NCBI RefSeq assembly: GCF_018588945.1
Contig: NZ_JAFIWA010000011.1
Location: 1-46,963, forward strand
Direction: 5' to 3'
DNA from: Microbacterium flavescens
GTDB taxonomy: Bacteria; Actinomycetota; Actinomycetes; Actinomycetales; Microbacteriaceae
Length of the DNA: 46,963 bases
The notes below the pieces were generated by a model. It saw nothing but the letters and a program-made list of their open reading frames with translations. It did not search any database and was not told where the DNA came from. Positions within the stretch are counted from its first letter, which is position 1, and every line of letters starts with the position of its first letter. The translations under genes and the position numbers were made by a program. Below are positions 1 to 8,566 of this stretch, piece by piece.

Positions 1-80
1 GCCGGCGCGCGCGGCGCGCGCGGCGCGGGGCCGCAGCGGCGCGCGCAGCGCGGGGCCCAGCGCCGCGCGTGGGCCGCGGG
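1..80. other. extremely GC-rich low-complexity stretch
   Basis: Only 4 of 80 bases are A or T. The block GCGCGGGGCC occurs at 23-32 and again at 48-57, in an imperfect repeat with a period of about 25 bp. It lies just downstream of the stop codon of the minus-strand gene at 81. It could be intergenic DNA or the end of a gene outside the window; no gene can be supported. Confidence 0.5.
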
Positions 81-944
81 TCAGCGGTCGAAGAGGGAGG
101 ACGACGGCTTGGGCGAGGCCGTCGCGTCGGCGTCGGTCGCGACGCGGGCACCGCGGGCGAATTCGGCGAGCTCGGCGCCCTGCGCGACCTTGGCCGGGTG
201 CGGGCCCGCCGCCATGAGACGCGGGAGCCATTCGGTCGGCAGCGGCGCGCGGGATGCGGCGATCACGAGGTTGCCGAAGCGGCGGCCCTTGAGCGTCTGC
301 ACCTCCGCCAGCACGATGACGTGCTCCAGCACGGCCGCGACCGTGGCGACCTGGCGGCGGGCGAAGGCGAGTCCGGCGCCGTCGGACACGTTGACGAGCA
401 GAACGCCGTCGGGCGCGAGGAACCGCGCGGCCTTGGTGTAGAACTCGACGGTCGTGAGATGGGCGGGGGTCTGCGCGCCGGAGTACACGTCCGAGACGAC
501 GAGGTCGGCAGCACCGACGAGCCCCGCCGGCAGGCGGCCCAGCACCTCGCGGGCGTCGCCGATCCGCACCCGGATCGACGCCCCGCGCGGCAGGGGCAGG
601 TTCTCGCGCACGAGGTCCCACAGCGCCGGCTCGAGTTCGGCGACCTGCTGCCGCGAGCCCGGCCGCGTCGCCTCGACGTACCGCGGGATGGTGAGGGCGC
701 CGGCGCCCAGGTGGATCGCGGTGAGCGGCTGTCCCGGCATCCGCAGCCTGTCGATCACGGCGCCCATGCGAGCGACGTATTCGAAGTGCAGGTGGGTCGG
801 GTCGTCGAGGTCGACGTGGGACTGGGGCGTGCCGTCGACGTCGAGCTCCCATCCGCCGCCGAACGGCGAGCGGATCACGGAGGCGATCGTCCCGTCGAGG
901 AGGCGCGTCGACGGAGCGGGTGCCTCGTCCCCTCCGCGCGCCAT
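81..944 (-). CDS. spermidine synthase-like SAM-dependent methyltransferase fold protein
   Basis: Encodes a 287-aa protein. The Rossmann-type SAM-binding region is clear: IHLGAGALTIPRYVEA, followed by an acidic residue in QQVAELEPALWDLV and then RIGDAREVL and ADLVVSDVYSG. This is the usual layout of the spermidine/polyamine aminopropyltransferase-like family (COG0421). Many actinobacterial members stand alone, without a decarboxylase partner, and are not proven spermidine synthases, so the substrate is unknown. The reading frame extends 60 codons further upstream, but the ATG at 944 fits the start of the conserved region (GTIASVIRSPFGGGWELDVDGTPQSH) and avoids a long overlap with the divergent pxpA gene at 988. 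The fold is sure; the function is not. Confidence 0.85.
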   Translation of the reverse strand: MARGGDEAPAPSTRLLDGTIASVIRSPFGGGWELDVDGTPQSHVDLDDPTHLHFEYVARMGAVIDRLRMPGQPLTAIHLGAGALTIPRYVEATRPGSRQQVAELEPALWDLVRENLPLPRGASIRVRIGDAREVLGRLPAGLVGAADLVVSDVYSGAQTPAHLTTVEFYTKAARFLAPDGVLLVNVSDGAGLAFARRQVATVAAVLEHVIVLAEVQTLKGRRFGNLVIAASRAPLPTEWLPRLMAAGPHPAKVAQGAELAEFARGARVATDADATASPKPSSSLFDR

Positions 945-975
945 GCTTCTCACGTTAGTCCGCGGGCCCGCGCAG

Positions 976-987
976 TACCGTGGAGAC
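976..987 (+). promoter_or_regulatory. candidate leaderless -10 element of pxpA
   Basis: TACCGT at 976-981 fits the actinobacterial TANNNT -10 consensus. It ends 6 nt before the ATG at 988, which would place the transcript start on the start codon. GGAGA at 982-986 could also act as a close ribosome-binding site, so this is only a candidate. Confidence 0.4.
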
Positions 988-1743
988 ATGGCGGCCATCG
1001 ACCTCAACGCCGATCTCGGCGAGACCGTCGACGGCGTTCCCACGGCCGACGACGAGGCGATGTTCGCGGTGATCTCGAGCGCGAGCGTCGCCTGCGGCGG
1101 GCATGCGGGGGATGCCGCGTCCATGCGCGACGCGGTCGAACGCGCGGCCCGGTTCGGGGTCGCCGTCGGCGCGCATCCGTCCTACCCCGATCGCGCGGAC
1201 TTCGGCCGCACCGCGATGGCGATGGCGCCCGACGCGCTCGCCGCGGAGGTCGCGATGCAGCTCGGCGCGCTCGTCGCCGCCGGCGCCGACCTGCGCTACG
1301 TCAAGCCGCACGGCGCGCTGTACCACGCCGTCACCGCCGACCGGGGGCAGGCCGATGCCGTGGTCCGGGCGGTCGCCGACCAGTCCGAGCTGCTCGGCCG
1401 CGCTCTTCCCGTGCTCGGCCTGGGCGGCGAGATCGCGACGGCTGCGGCATCCGCGGGTCTTCCGTTCGTGCGCGAGGCGTTCCTCGACCGCGGCTACCTG
1501 CCGGACGGCGGTCTGGTGGCGCGCACGGCGCCCGGCGCGCTGCTCGACGACGCCCGCGCGGTCGCCGATCGCGCCGTGCGCCTCGTGCGCGAGGGCGTCG
1601 TCGAGGCCGTGGACGGCTCGCTCGTCGAGGCGGACGCCGCGTCACTGTGCCTGCACGGCGACTCGCCGTCGGCCGTCGCCATGGCCCGCGCGGTGCGCGC
1701 GGCGCTCGACGACTCCGGCATCGAGGTGCGCGCGCCGTGGTGA
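988..1743 (+). CDS. pxpA: 5-oxoprolinase subunit PxpA (LamB/YcsF family)
   Basis: Encodes a 251-aa cytoplasmic protein of the usual length for the LamB/YcsF family. The family signatures are present: DLNADLGE at residues 4-11, ACGGHAGD near 34-41, and VKPHGALYHAV in the first half. PxpA works with PxpB and PxpC in ATP-dependent hydrolysis of 5-oxoproline (pyroglutamate) to glutamate, a clean-up reaction for a spontaneous glutamine/glutamate by-product. The start at 988 is chosen from the alignment of the N-terminal DLNADLGE motif. The stop overlaps the GTG of the next gene by 4 bp (GTGA), which is consistent with translational coupling to its partner subunits. Confidence 0.95.
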   Translation: MAAIDLNADLGETVDGVPTADDEAMFAVISSASVACGGHAGDAASMRDAVERAARFGVAVGAHPSYPDRADFGRTAMAMAPDALAAEVAMQLGALVAAGADLRYVKPHGALYHAVTADRGQADAVVRAVADQSELLGRALPVLGLGGEIATAAASAGLPFVREAFLDRGYLPDGGLVARTAPGALLDDARAVADRAVRLVREGVVEAVDGSLVEADAASLCLHGDSPSAVAMARAVRAALDDSGIEVRAPW

Positions 1744-3293
1744 ACGTGCGGGTGCTGCCGGTCGGAGAACGCGCCTTCCTGCTCGAGGCCGAGACGCTCG
1801 GCGACGTGCTCGCCGTGCACGCGGGGCTCGAGGCGTCCCGCCCCGACGGTGTGATCGATCTCGTACCCGCCGCCCGCACCGTGCTGATCCGAGTCGACCC
1901 GCGCGTCTTCGCGGTGTCCGCGGCGCGCACCTGGGCCGAGCGCACCGCCGCAGCCGCCGAGCAGCGTGCGGCGGACGCGGGCCCGACGGTCGAGGTCGAC
2001 GTCGTCTACGACGGAGCCGACCTCGCCGAGACCGCAATCCTGCTGGGCATCGCGCCGCGCGAGCTCGTCGAGCGCCACACCGGCGCCGCCTGGACCGTCG
2101 CCTTCACCGGGTTCGCGCCGGGCTTCGGCTACCTCGTGAGCGACGACTGGACGTTCGACGTCCCGCGGCTCGCGAGCCCGCGCACCCGCGTGCCCGCCGG
2201 CGCCGTCGGGCTCGCCGCCGGCTTCACGGGCGCCTACCCGCGCGAGACCCCGGGCGGCTGGCGGCTGATCGGGCGCACGGCGGCGACATTGTTCGACCCG
2301 GATGCCGCGTCCCCGGCCCTGCTCGCGCCGGGAATGCGCGTGCGGTTCCGCGCCGTCCGGGAGCTCGTCGCGGCCGAAAACCTCGAGGCATCCGAAGAAA
2401 CCGAGGCAGCCGAGCCGGCGGCACCCGGGTTCGAGGTGGTCGAGCCGGGCCTCTTCGCCACCCTGCAGGACGCGGGACGCCCGGGCGCCGCGGCGCTGGG
2501 CGTCGCCGGCTCCGGCGCGCTGGACCGTGCGGCGCTGCGCACGGCGCACCGGCTGGTCGGCAATCCCGAGGACGCGACGGGGGTCGAGATCACGATGGGC
2601 GGCTTCCGCGCCGTCGCGCGGCGAGACCTGTGGTTCGCCGTCACCGGGGCATGGGGGCCGCTGCGACTCGACGGCCGCGAGGTGGATCCGTACGAGGCTC
2701 ACCCTTGGCCGGCGGGCGCGGAGCTGCACGTGGACTGGTTCGCCCACGGGGCGCGCGCGTACCTCGCCGTTCGCGGCGGGCTCGAGGGGCGCATCGCGCT
2801 CGGCTCCCGGTCGACCGACGTGATGGCGGGGCTCGGCCCCGAGCCGCTGCGTGCCGGGGCGGAGGTGGGCGTCGGGGATGAGGCATCCGCTCCCATCCCG
2901 GCGAGCGTGCTGGCACCCTGGGGTGCCCCGCACGACGACGAGGTGGAGATCGAGCTCGCGCCCGGGCCGCGCGCGGACTGGTTCGCTCCGGAAGCGATGA
3001 CGGCGCTGTACGAGTCGGTGTGGACCGTGTCGAACGACGCCGACCGCGTCGGAGCGCGACTCGACGGACCGGAGCTCGTGCGCTCGCGCACCGGTGAGCT
3101 GCCGAGCGAAGGCATGGTTCCCGGGGCGCTGCAGGTGCCGCCGAGCGGGCGGCCGACGATCCTCCTCGCCGACGGCCCCGTCACCGGCGGGTACCCGGTC
3201 ATCGCGGTGGTGACGGATGCCTCGCTCGACCTCGTCGCGCAGGCCCGGCCGGGCACGCGCCTGCGGTTCCGCCACGCGCGCAGGACCGAGTAG
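1740..3293 (+). CDS. pxpBC: fused 5-oxoprolinase subunits PxpB-PxpC (KipI-KipA / allophanate hydrolase-like)
   Basis: Encodes a 517-aa protein in which two subunits that are separate in many bacteria are joined. Residues 1 to about 210 are PxpB/KipI-like, with the strong motif GFAPGFGYL followed by PRTRVPAGAVGLAAGFTG and YPRETPGGWRLIGRT. An acidic/alanine linker (EASEETEAAEPAA) leads to a PxpC/KipA-like half from about 225 to 517, beginning FEVVEPGLFATLQDAGRPG and containing VSNDADRVGARLDG. The GTG at 1740 overlaps the pxpA stop. With PxpA this forms the complete 5-oxoprolinase. The fusion is common in actinobacteria, and no residue of the landmark motifs appears lost. No terminator is visible in the 15 nt before the convergent gene that ends at 3309. 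Confidence 0.93.
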   Translation: MNVRVLPVGERAFLLEAETLGDVLAVHAGLEASRPDGVIDLVPAARTVLIRVDPRVFAVSAARTWAERTAAAAEQRAADAGPTVEVDVVYDGADLAETAILLGIAPRELVERHTGAAWTVAFTGFAPGFGYLVSDDWTFDVPRLASPRTRVPAGAVGLAAGFTGAYPRETPGGWRLIGRTAATLFDPDAASPALLAPGMRVRFRAVRELVAAENLEASEETEAAEPAAPGFEVVEPGLFATLQDAGRPGAAALGVAGSGALDRAALRTAHRLVGNPEDATGVEITMGGFRAVARRDLWFAVTGAWGPLRLDGREVDPYEAHPWPAGAELHVDWFAHGARAYLAVRGGLEGRIALGSRSTDVMAGLGPEPLRAGAEVGVGDEASAPIPASVLAPWGAPHDDEVEIELAPGPRADWFAPEAMTALYESVWTVSNDADRVGARLDGPELVRSRTGELPSEGMVPGALQVPPSGRPTILLADGPVTGGYPVIAVVTDASLDLVAQARPGTRLRFRHARRTE

Positions 3294-3308
3294 CCGGCGA
3301 GCGCGCGG

Positions 3309-5948
3309 TCACCAGTGGCGCAGCGCCTCCGCCACGCCTTCGTGCTCGTCCGGAGGGAGAGCGAGGCGCACCGCCTCGGGCACGCTCAGCTCGCCGCCCG
3401 CCGCCTCGCCGGCGTCGACGCTGTCGGGATCGCGGCCGCGCAGGATGTCGAGGTAGGGCGTGTGCACCGTGAAGGCCCCGACATCGAAGATGCCGATCCG
3501 CCGCCGGATCACGCCGGCGGCGACCGCGAGCGCCGACGCGCGATAGGCCTCGCCGTGGGCGGCCGAGACGGCGCAGATGCCCTCGAGGCTGTATGCGACG
3601 CCCTCCTCGTAGTGCAGGCGCACCGACAGCAGGAGCGTATGGATGAACTCCCGCTCGGCCTCGTCGATGTTGCCCAGCTGGAAGTTCAGGCGGGAACGGA
3701 GGTTGCCGGCGACGGAGGTCGTGAAGATGTCGCCGCCCGCGGAGGCGAGCTCGGTCGCGCGATCGAAGTGGGCGAGCGCAGCGTCCGTCTCGCCTCTCAC
3801 CCAGGCGAGGCGTCCGAGCGACACCTCGGTGATCGCCTCCGCCCAGTCGTTGCCGAACTCCCGGAGCTTCGCGACCGCCTTCCGCAGCTCCTTGTCGGCC
3901 TTGGCGATGTTGGGGTCGCGCAGCTGCACGCGCGCCGTCGCCCGCGCCGCGAGCGCCATGGCCGAGGCGCCCTCGTCGCCGCTCTCGGTGAACAGCCGCA
4001 CGCATTCTCCGAGCCCCGCGACCACCTGTTCGCTCGGTCGCTGCCACATCTCGCCCCACAGTGCGAGGAACCACGCCACCGCGCGCGTGTGCTGAGTGAT
4101 GGGCCGGTCGTGCTGCTTGTCCAGCAGTTCGAGCATCCACAGCCGCACCTCGGCGAAGAACCCGGAGATCCACCAGTAGATGAGCAGGCTCCACGCGAAG
4201 TCGCCCGCGTCGTCGAGGCGGTCGGTGTAGATGAGGTGCCGCACGGCTGCGCGCAGGTTGGGCAGCTCGAGCCCGAGCTGCACGACCGCCTCCGCCTGCG
4301 CCTGGCCGCCGAGGCCCGGGGCGACACGGCGCACGAGATCGAAGTAGTAGTCGGCGTGTGCGGCGCGCACCCGGTCCGCTTCGCCGCGGGCTTTCAGACG
4401 CCCCAGCGAGTACTCGCGCACGATCGCGAGCAGCGAGAACACCGACCGGCCGCCGATCTCGGTCTGCTTCACCAGCGACGCGTCGACGAGCGCCGCGAGC
4501 GCATCGATCTCGAGCCCCTCCCACGACCGGCCGACGCCCAGGGCTTCGACGGCATCGAGCGTGAAGCGCGTCGCGAAGACGCCGAGGTCTTCGAGCAGCT
4601 CGCGCTGCTCGTCGGGAAGGAGGCTCACGCTCCAGTCGATGGTCGCCCGCATCGTCCGATGTCGTTCGGGAAGATCGCGCACGGCGGCGGTGAGAAGGGG
4701 GAGGCTCTGCCCGAGCCGTTGGGAGATGCCCGCGGGGGTGAGGATCCGCACCTTCGCGGCGGCCAGCTCGATCGCCAGCGGAAGCCCGTCGAGCTGACGG
4801 CAGATGTCGGCGAGGTCGGCGGCGTTCTCCTCCGTGACGTCGAACCCCGGCTTCACGGCCTGTGCCCGATCCAGGAAGAGCGCGACTGCGGCGGATCGGG
4901 TGGCGCGGTCGACGCTCGCGGGGTTGCTGCCCGGCGGCGTCGAGAGCGGCGGCACCTCGTACACGCGCTCGCCGCGGATGCGGAGCACGACGCGGCTCGT
5001 CACCAGGAACGTCGCCGTCGGCGCCACCGTGTACAGCCGGACGAGCACCGGCGCGGCCTCGACGACTTGCTCGAAGTTGTCGAGCACAACGAGGACCTTG
5101 CGCTCGGCGAGTGCGTGCGAGATGCGCTCCTCGAGCGCTGCCTCGCCGTTGTCGCGAATGCCGAGGTGGTACGCGATCGTGGGGAGCAGCAGCCCCGGCT
5201 CGAGCACGCCCTCCAGCAGAACGAAGTAGGTGCCGTCGGGGAACAGGTCCTCGGTGGAGAGCGCCGTCTCGATCGCCAGGCGACTCTTGCCGATGCCCCC
5301 GGGGCCGATGAGGCTCACCACACGGTCGGAGCCGCGCGCGAGCAGGTCGCGCACGGCCGCGATGTCGGCGTCGCGCCCGATGGTCTTCGTGTACGGCACT
5401 GGCACGCGCGCGACGAGCGAGGCCGCGGCCGCCGCTGGATCGGGCTCCTCGGCGAGCTGCGACTCGTCGAACCGCTCGGCGAGCAGCATGGCGAGGTCAT
5501 CGGCCACCTGATCCTCCAGATCCTCCGGCGAGTGGAAGTGGAGGTAGGCGGCGGTGTCGTCGGCTTGGATGCGGGCGATGAGGTCGGTGAGGCGGGGGTC
5601 GCGGGTGTCGGAGGCTTTGATGTAGATGAGTTTGGGCATGGTCTTGGGGGCGAGGTTGTACTCGTCCTCGAGGCCGGAGATCTCTTCGTCGGGGGCGACC
5701 CAACCGTAGCTGGAGCCGTAGATGCCGACGAACACGTCGCTCTGGGAGAGGTAGGAGCGGTAGAGCTCCCGGGGCGGGTGGGGGCGGGCGCCGAGTTCGA
5801 ACATGACCGGTGCCAGGCGCATACGCTCGATCGCGGCGCGCACGGCGCGGCGTTCGTCGGCCAGTTCGCGCAGGGTCGAACTGACGAACACCCGGATCCG
5901 CTGATCGGGAGTGCGGATGACGGGATGCTGCGACTGGACGTTCACCAT
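3309..5948 (-). CDS. STAND/NLR-like ATPase with N-terminal DUF4062 (third gene of operon)
   Basis: Encodes an 879-aa protein. Residues 11 to about 110 are DUF4062 (IRVFVSSTLRELADERRAV, SDVFVGIYGSSYGW). An NB-ARC/STAND NTPase follows: Walker A GPGGIGKS with K221, Walker B VLVVLDNFEQ, and the GLPLAIELAAAKVR motif typical of NB-ARC. Next is a winged-helix-like part (RTMRATIDWSVSLLPDEQRELL), then a long helical TPR-like C-terminus. No DNA-binding HTH is visible at the end, so it is not an ordinary LuxR/AfsR regulator. Known relatives of this architecture are signalling or antiphage sensors, with an N-terminal effector and a C-terminal sensor; the function here is inference. The ATG overlaps the TGA of the preceding paralogue by 7 bp; GTG at 5945 is an alternative start. 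The DUF4062 part is almost base-identical to that of the second gene. Confidence 0.9.
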   Translation of the reverse strand: MVNVQSQHPVIRTPDQRIRVFVSSTLRELADERRAVRAAIERMRLAPVMFELGARPHPPRELYRSYLSQSDVFVGIYGSSYGWVAPDEEISGLEDEYNLAPKTMPKLIYIKASDTRDPRLTDLIARIQADDTAAYLHFHSPEDLEDQVADDLAMLLAERFDESQLAEEPDPAAAAASLVARVPVPYTKTIGRDADIAAVRDLLARGSDRVVSLIGPGGIGKSRLAIETALSTEDLFPDGTYFVLLEGVLEPGLLLPTIAYHLGIRDNGEAALEERISHALAERKVLVVLDNFEQVVEAAPVLVRLYTVAPTATFLVTSRVVLRIRGERVYEVPPLSTPPGSNPASVDRATRSAAVALFLDRAQAVKPGFDVTEENAADLADICRQLDGLPLAIELAAAKVRILTPAGISQRLGQSLPLLTAAVRDLPERHRTMRATIDWSVSLLPDEQRELLEDLGVFATRFTLDAVEALGVGRSWEGLEIDALAALVDASLVKQTEIGGRSVFSLLAIVREYSLGRLKARGEADRVRAAHADYYFDLVRRVAPGLGGQAQAEAVVQLGLELPNLRAAVRHLIYTDRLDDAGDFAWSLLIYWWISGFFAEVRLWMLELLDKQHDRPITQHTRAVAWFLALWGEMWQRPSEQVVAGLGECVRLFTESGDEGASAMALAARATARVQLRDPNIAKADKELRKAVAKLREFGNDWAEAITEVSLGRLAWVRGETDAALAHFDRATELASAGGDIFTTSVAGNLRSRLNFQLGNIDEAEREFIHTLLLSVRLHYEEGVAYSLEGICAVSAAHGEAYRASALAVAAGVIRRRIGIFDVGAFTVHTPYLDILRGRDPDSVDAGEAAGGELSVPEAVRLALPPDEHEGVAEALRHW
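5535..5918. repeat. homogenised DUF4062 tract, copy 1
   Basis: This 384-bp stretch matches 8159-8542 without indels and with 4 mismatches by eye (near 5703, 5769, 5775 and 5823). All 128 encoded residues are the same. The match stops abruptly at both ends although the flanking protein remains homologous. This is the pattern expected of gene conversion or module replacement. The strand-sense codons include AAA and CAA and many C-ending codons, unlike the G-ending preference of the rest of the gene. Confidence 0.9.
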
Positions 5949-8566
5949 CGCAGGAGGGCCTCTCTCGCCGGCGTGTCCACCCGGGGGAGCGCGAGGCGGA
6001 TCGCGTCCGCGGCGCTCATCTCGGCGCCGTCGCGCTCACCCGCCTCGACGCCGGCCGGGTCGCGCTCGCGCAGGGCCGCCAGGGGAGCGATGTGCACGGC
6101 GAACCCCTCCACGTCGAACATCCCCGTCGTCTGGCGGAGCGACCGGGTGACCGCCGAGAAGACGCCGGCGCGCCAGGGATCACCGCGCAGTGCGGCGATC
6201 GCGCACATGCCCTCGAGGCCGTAGGCGGCGCCCTCGGCGAATCGCAGGCGGGCCGACAGATCGAGCGTCAGGAAGTACTCCTGCTCGGCGGCCTCGATCT
6301 CGCCCAGCATGACGAAGATGCGCGCGCGGTTGTTGCCCGCCACCGCCCGCGTGAAGATGTCCTGCTCGGCGTCGGCGATCTCCGCCGAGCGGTCGAAGTG
6401 CGTCCGCGCGTCGGCGACCGAGCCGCGGACGATGCTGAGGAATCCGAGGCCGACTTCGGCCAGCGCTTCGCCCCAGCCGTCGCCCAGTTCGCTGAGTGTG
6501 GCGACCGCCTGTGTGAGCTCGGCCTCGGCGGCGACCGGGTCGAGGCCCGGGAAGTTGAGGCGTGTGGTCGCCCGTGCGGCGAGGGCCATGGCCGAGGCAT
6601 CCCGATCACCGCTCTCGGAGAACAGCCGGACGCACTCGCCCAGTCCGTCGACCACCTGGTCGCTCGGCCGCTGCCACATCTCGCCCCAGAGCGAGAAGAA
6701 GGTCGCGATGGCCCGCGTGCGGTCGGCGAGCGCGCGATCGCCGGCGAGCAGCTCGAGCATCCACAGTCGCACCTCGGCCCAGAGGCTCGAGATCCACCAG
6801 TACGGCAGCAGGCACCACGCGAAGTCGGCCGCCTCGTCGACGAGCTCGGCGTGCACGAGGTGCCGTGCCGCAGCCCGGAGATTGGGTACCTCGAGGCTCA
6901 GCTCCGCGACGGCTTCGGCCTGGCCGGGCCCGCGCAGGTCGGGCGCGATGCGGCGCACCAGGTCGAGGTAGTACGAGCCGTGGGCGATCCGCATCGCGGC
7001 GGCCTCCCCGCGTTCGACGAGGCGCTCCACGGCGTACTCCCGCACGATCGACAGCAGCGAGAACGCGGAGCGCCCGGCGGTGTCGACCTGCTTCACCAGG
7101 GACGCGTCGATGAGTGCGGCGAGCGTCTCGATCGCGCCCTCTCCCCACGAGCGGCCCGCGCCGAGCGCCTCCACCGCCTCGAGCGAGAACCGCGCGGCGA
7201 AGACGCCGAGACCGTCGAGCATGTCGCGCTGCTCGGGGGAGAGCAGGCTCACGCTCCAGTCGATCGTCGCGCGCATCGTGCGATGGCGCTCGGGCAGATC
7301 CCGCGAGGACGACGACAGCAGCGGGAGGCTCTGCTCGAGGCGCTGCGCGACGTCGTGCGCCGTCAGGATGCGCAGCTTCGCGGCGGCCAGCTCGATCGCG
7401 AGCGGAAGGCCGTCGAGGCGCCGGCAGATGAGGATGATGTCGTGGGCGTTCTCCGCGGTGAGGGCGAAGCCCGGCTTCGCGGCCTGCGCGCGCTCGGCGA
7501 ACAGGAGGCACGCGGCGGACGAGCGCGCATGGTCGAGCGTGGCCGGGGTGCCCTCCTCCGGCGCCGGGAGCGCATCCACCTCGAAGACCTGCTCGCCGCG
7601 GATGCGCAGCACGCTGCGGCTGGTGACGAGGAACGTCGCGCGGGGCGCGAGGGTGTAGAGCCGGACGAGCACCGGCGCCTCGTCGACGAGCTGCTCGAAG
7701 TTGTCGAGGACGAGCAGCACCCGCCGCTCGCCGAGGGCGCCCGCGATGCGCTCCTCGAGCGTGCCGCCGCCGGTGTCGCGCACGCCCAGGATGTAGGCGA
7801 TGGTCGGCAGCAGCAGGTCGGGTTCGAGCACGCCCTCGAGGGGGACGAAGTACACGCCGTCGGGGAAGAGGTCGGAGTTCGCCCGCGCGGCTTCGATCGC
7901 GAGCCTGCTCTTGCCGATCCCGCCCGGGCCGATGAGGCTCACGACGCGGTGGTCGCGCGAGCCGAGGAGTGCGCGCAGCTCGGCCAGCTCGCCGTCGCGA
8001 CCGATGGTCTGCGTATACGGGACGGGCACTCGGGCTCGCAGCGACTGCGATGCCTCGGCCGCCGCACCGCCGGAGGAGCCCTTCGACTGATCGAATCGCT
8101 CGGCGAGCAGCATGGCCAGGTCGGCCGCGACCTGCTCCTCGAGACCGGCGGAGTCCTCGAAGTGGAGGTAGGCGGCGGTGTCGTCGGCTTGGATGCGGGC
8201 GATGAGGTCGGTGAGGCGGGGGTCGCGGGTGTCGGAGGCTTTGATGTAGATGAGTTTGGGCATGGTCTTGGGGGCGAGGTTGTACTCGTCCTCGAGGCCG
8301 GAGATCTCTTCGTCGGGGGCGACCCAGCCGTAGCTGGAGCCGTAGATGCCGACGAACACGTCGCTCTGGGAGAGGTAGGAGCGGTAGAGCTCGCGGGGTG
8401 GGTGGGGGCGGGCGCCGAGTTCGAACATGACCGGTGCCAGGCGCATGCGCTCGATCGCGGCGCGCACGGCGCGGCGTTCGTCGGCCAGTTCGCGCAGGGT
8501 CGAACTGACGAACACCCGGATCCGCTGATCGGGAGTGCGGATCGCGGGGAACGACTCCCCAGTCAT
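5942..8566 (-). CDS. STAND/NLR-like ATPase with N-terminal DUF4062 (second gene of operon)
   Basis: Encodes an 874-aa paralogue of its two neighbours. DUF4062 covers about residues 9-110. The linker leads to an NTPase with Walker A GPGGIGKS (K219), Walker B VLLVLDNFEQ and GLPLAIELAAAKLR. Then come the RTMRATIDWSVSLLSPEQRDML segment and a helical-repeat C-terminus ending REALLRW. The ATG at 8566 overlaps the TGA of the upstream paralogue by 4 bp (ATGA). Its own stop overlaps the next start, so the three are one translationally coupled operon. The reading frame is open well upstream of 8566, but that extension has no homology to the paralogues, whose N-termini begin just before IRTPDQR. The ligand and effector activity are unknown. 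A role in defence or intracellular signalling is inferred from STAND architecture only. Confidence 0.9.
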   Translation of the reverse strand: MTGESFPAIRTPDQRIRVFVSSTLRELADERRAVRAAIERMRLAPVMFELGARPHPPRELYRSYLSQSDVFVGIYGSSYGWVAPDEEISGLEDEYNLAPKTMPKLIYIKASDTRDPRLTDLIARIQADDTAAYLHFEDSAGLEEQVAADLAMLLAERFDQSKGSSGGAAAEASQSLRARVPVPYTQTIGRDGELAELRALLGSRDHRVVSLIGPGGIGKSRLAIEAARANSDLFPDGVYFVPLEGVLEPDLLLPTIAYILGVRDTGGGTLEERIAGALGERRVLLVLDNFEQLVDEAPVLVRLYTLAPRATFLVTSRSVLRIRGEQVFEVDALPAPEEGTPATLDHARSSAACLLFAERAQAAKPGFALTAENAHDIILICRRLDGLPLAIELAAAKLRILTAHDVAQRLEQSLPLLSSSSRDLPERHRTMRATIDWSVSLLSPEQRDMLDGLGVFAARFSLEAVEALGAGRSWGEGAIETLAALIDASLVKQVDTAGRSAFSLLSIVREYAVERLVERGEAAAMRIAHGSYYLDLVRRIAPDLRGPGQAEAVAELSLEVPNLRAAARHLVHAELVDEAADFAWCLLPYWWISSLWAEVRLWMLELLAGDRALADRTRAIATFFSLWGEMWQRPSDQVVDGLGECVRLFSESGDRDASAMALAARATTRLNFPGLDPVAAEAELTQAVATLSELGDGWGEALAEVGLGFLSIVRGSVADARTHFDRSAEIADAEQDIFTRAVAGNNRARIFVMLGEIEAAEQEYFLTLDLSARLRFAEGAAYGLEGMCAIAALRGDPWRAGVFSAVTRSLRQTTGMFDVEGFAVHIAPLAALRERDPAGVEAGERDGAEMSAADAIRLALPRVDTPAREALLRW
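8159..8542. repeat. homogenised DUF4062 tract, copy 2
   Basis: Direct-repeat partner of 5535-5918, offset by 2624 bp: 384 bp, 4 mismatches, no indels. The third paralogue has the same domain at the equivalent place but is clearly diverged in both DNA and protein. Only two of the three copies have therefore been homogenised. Confidence 0.9.
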
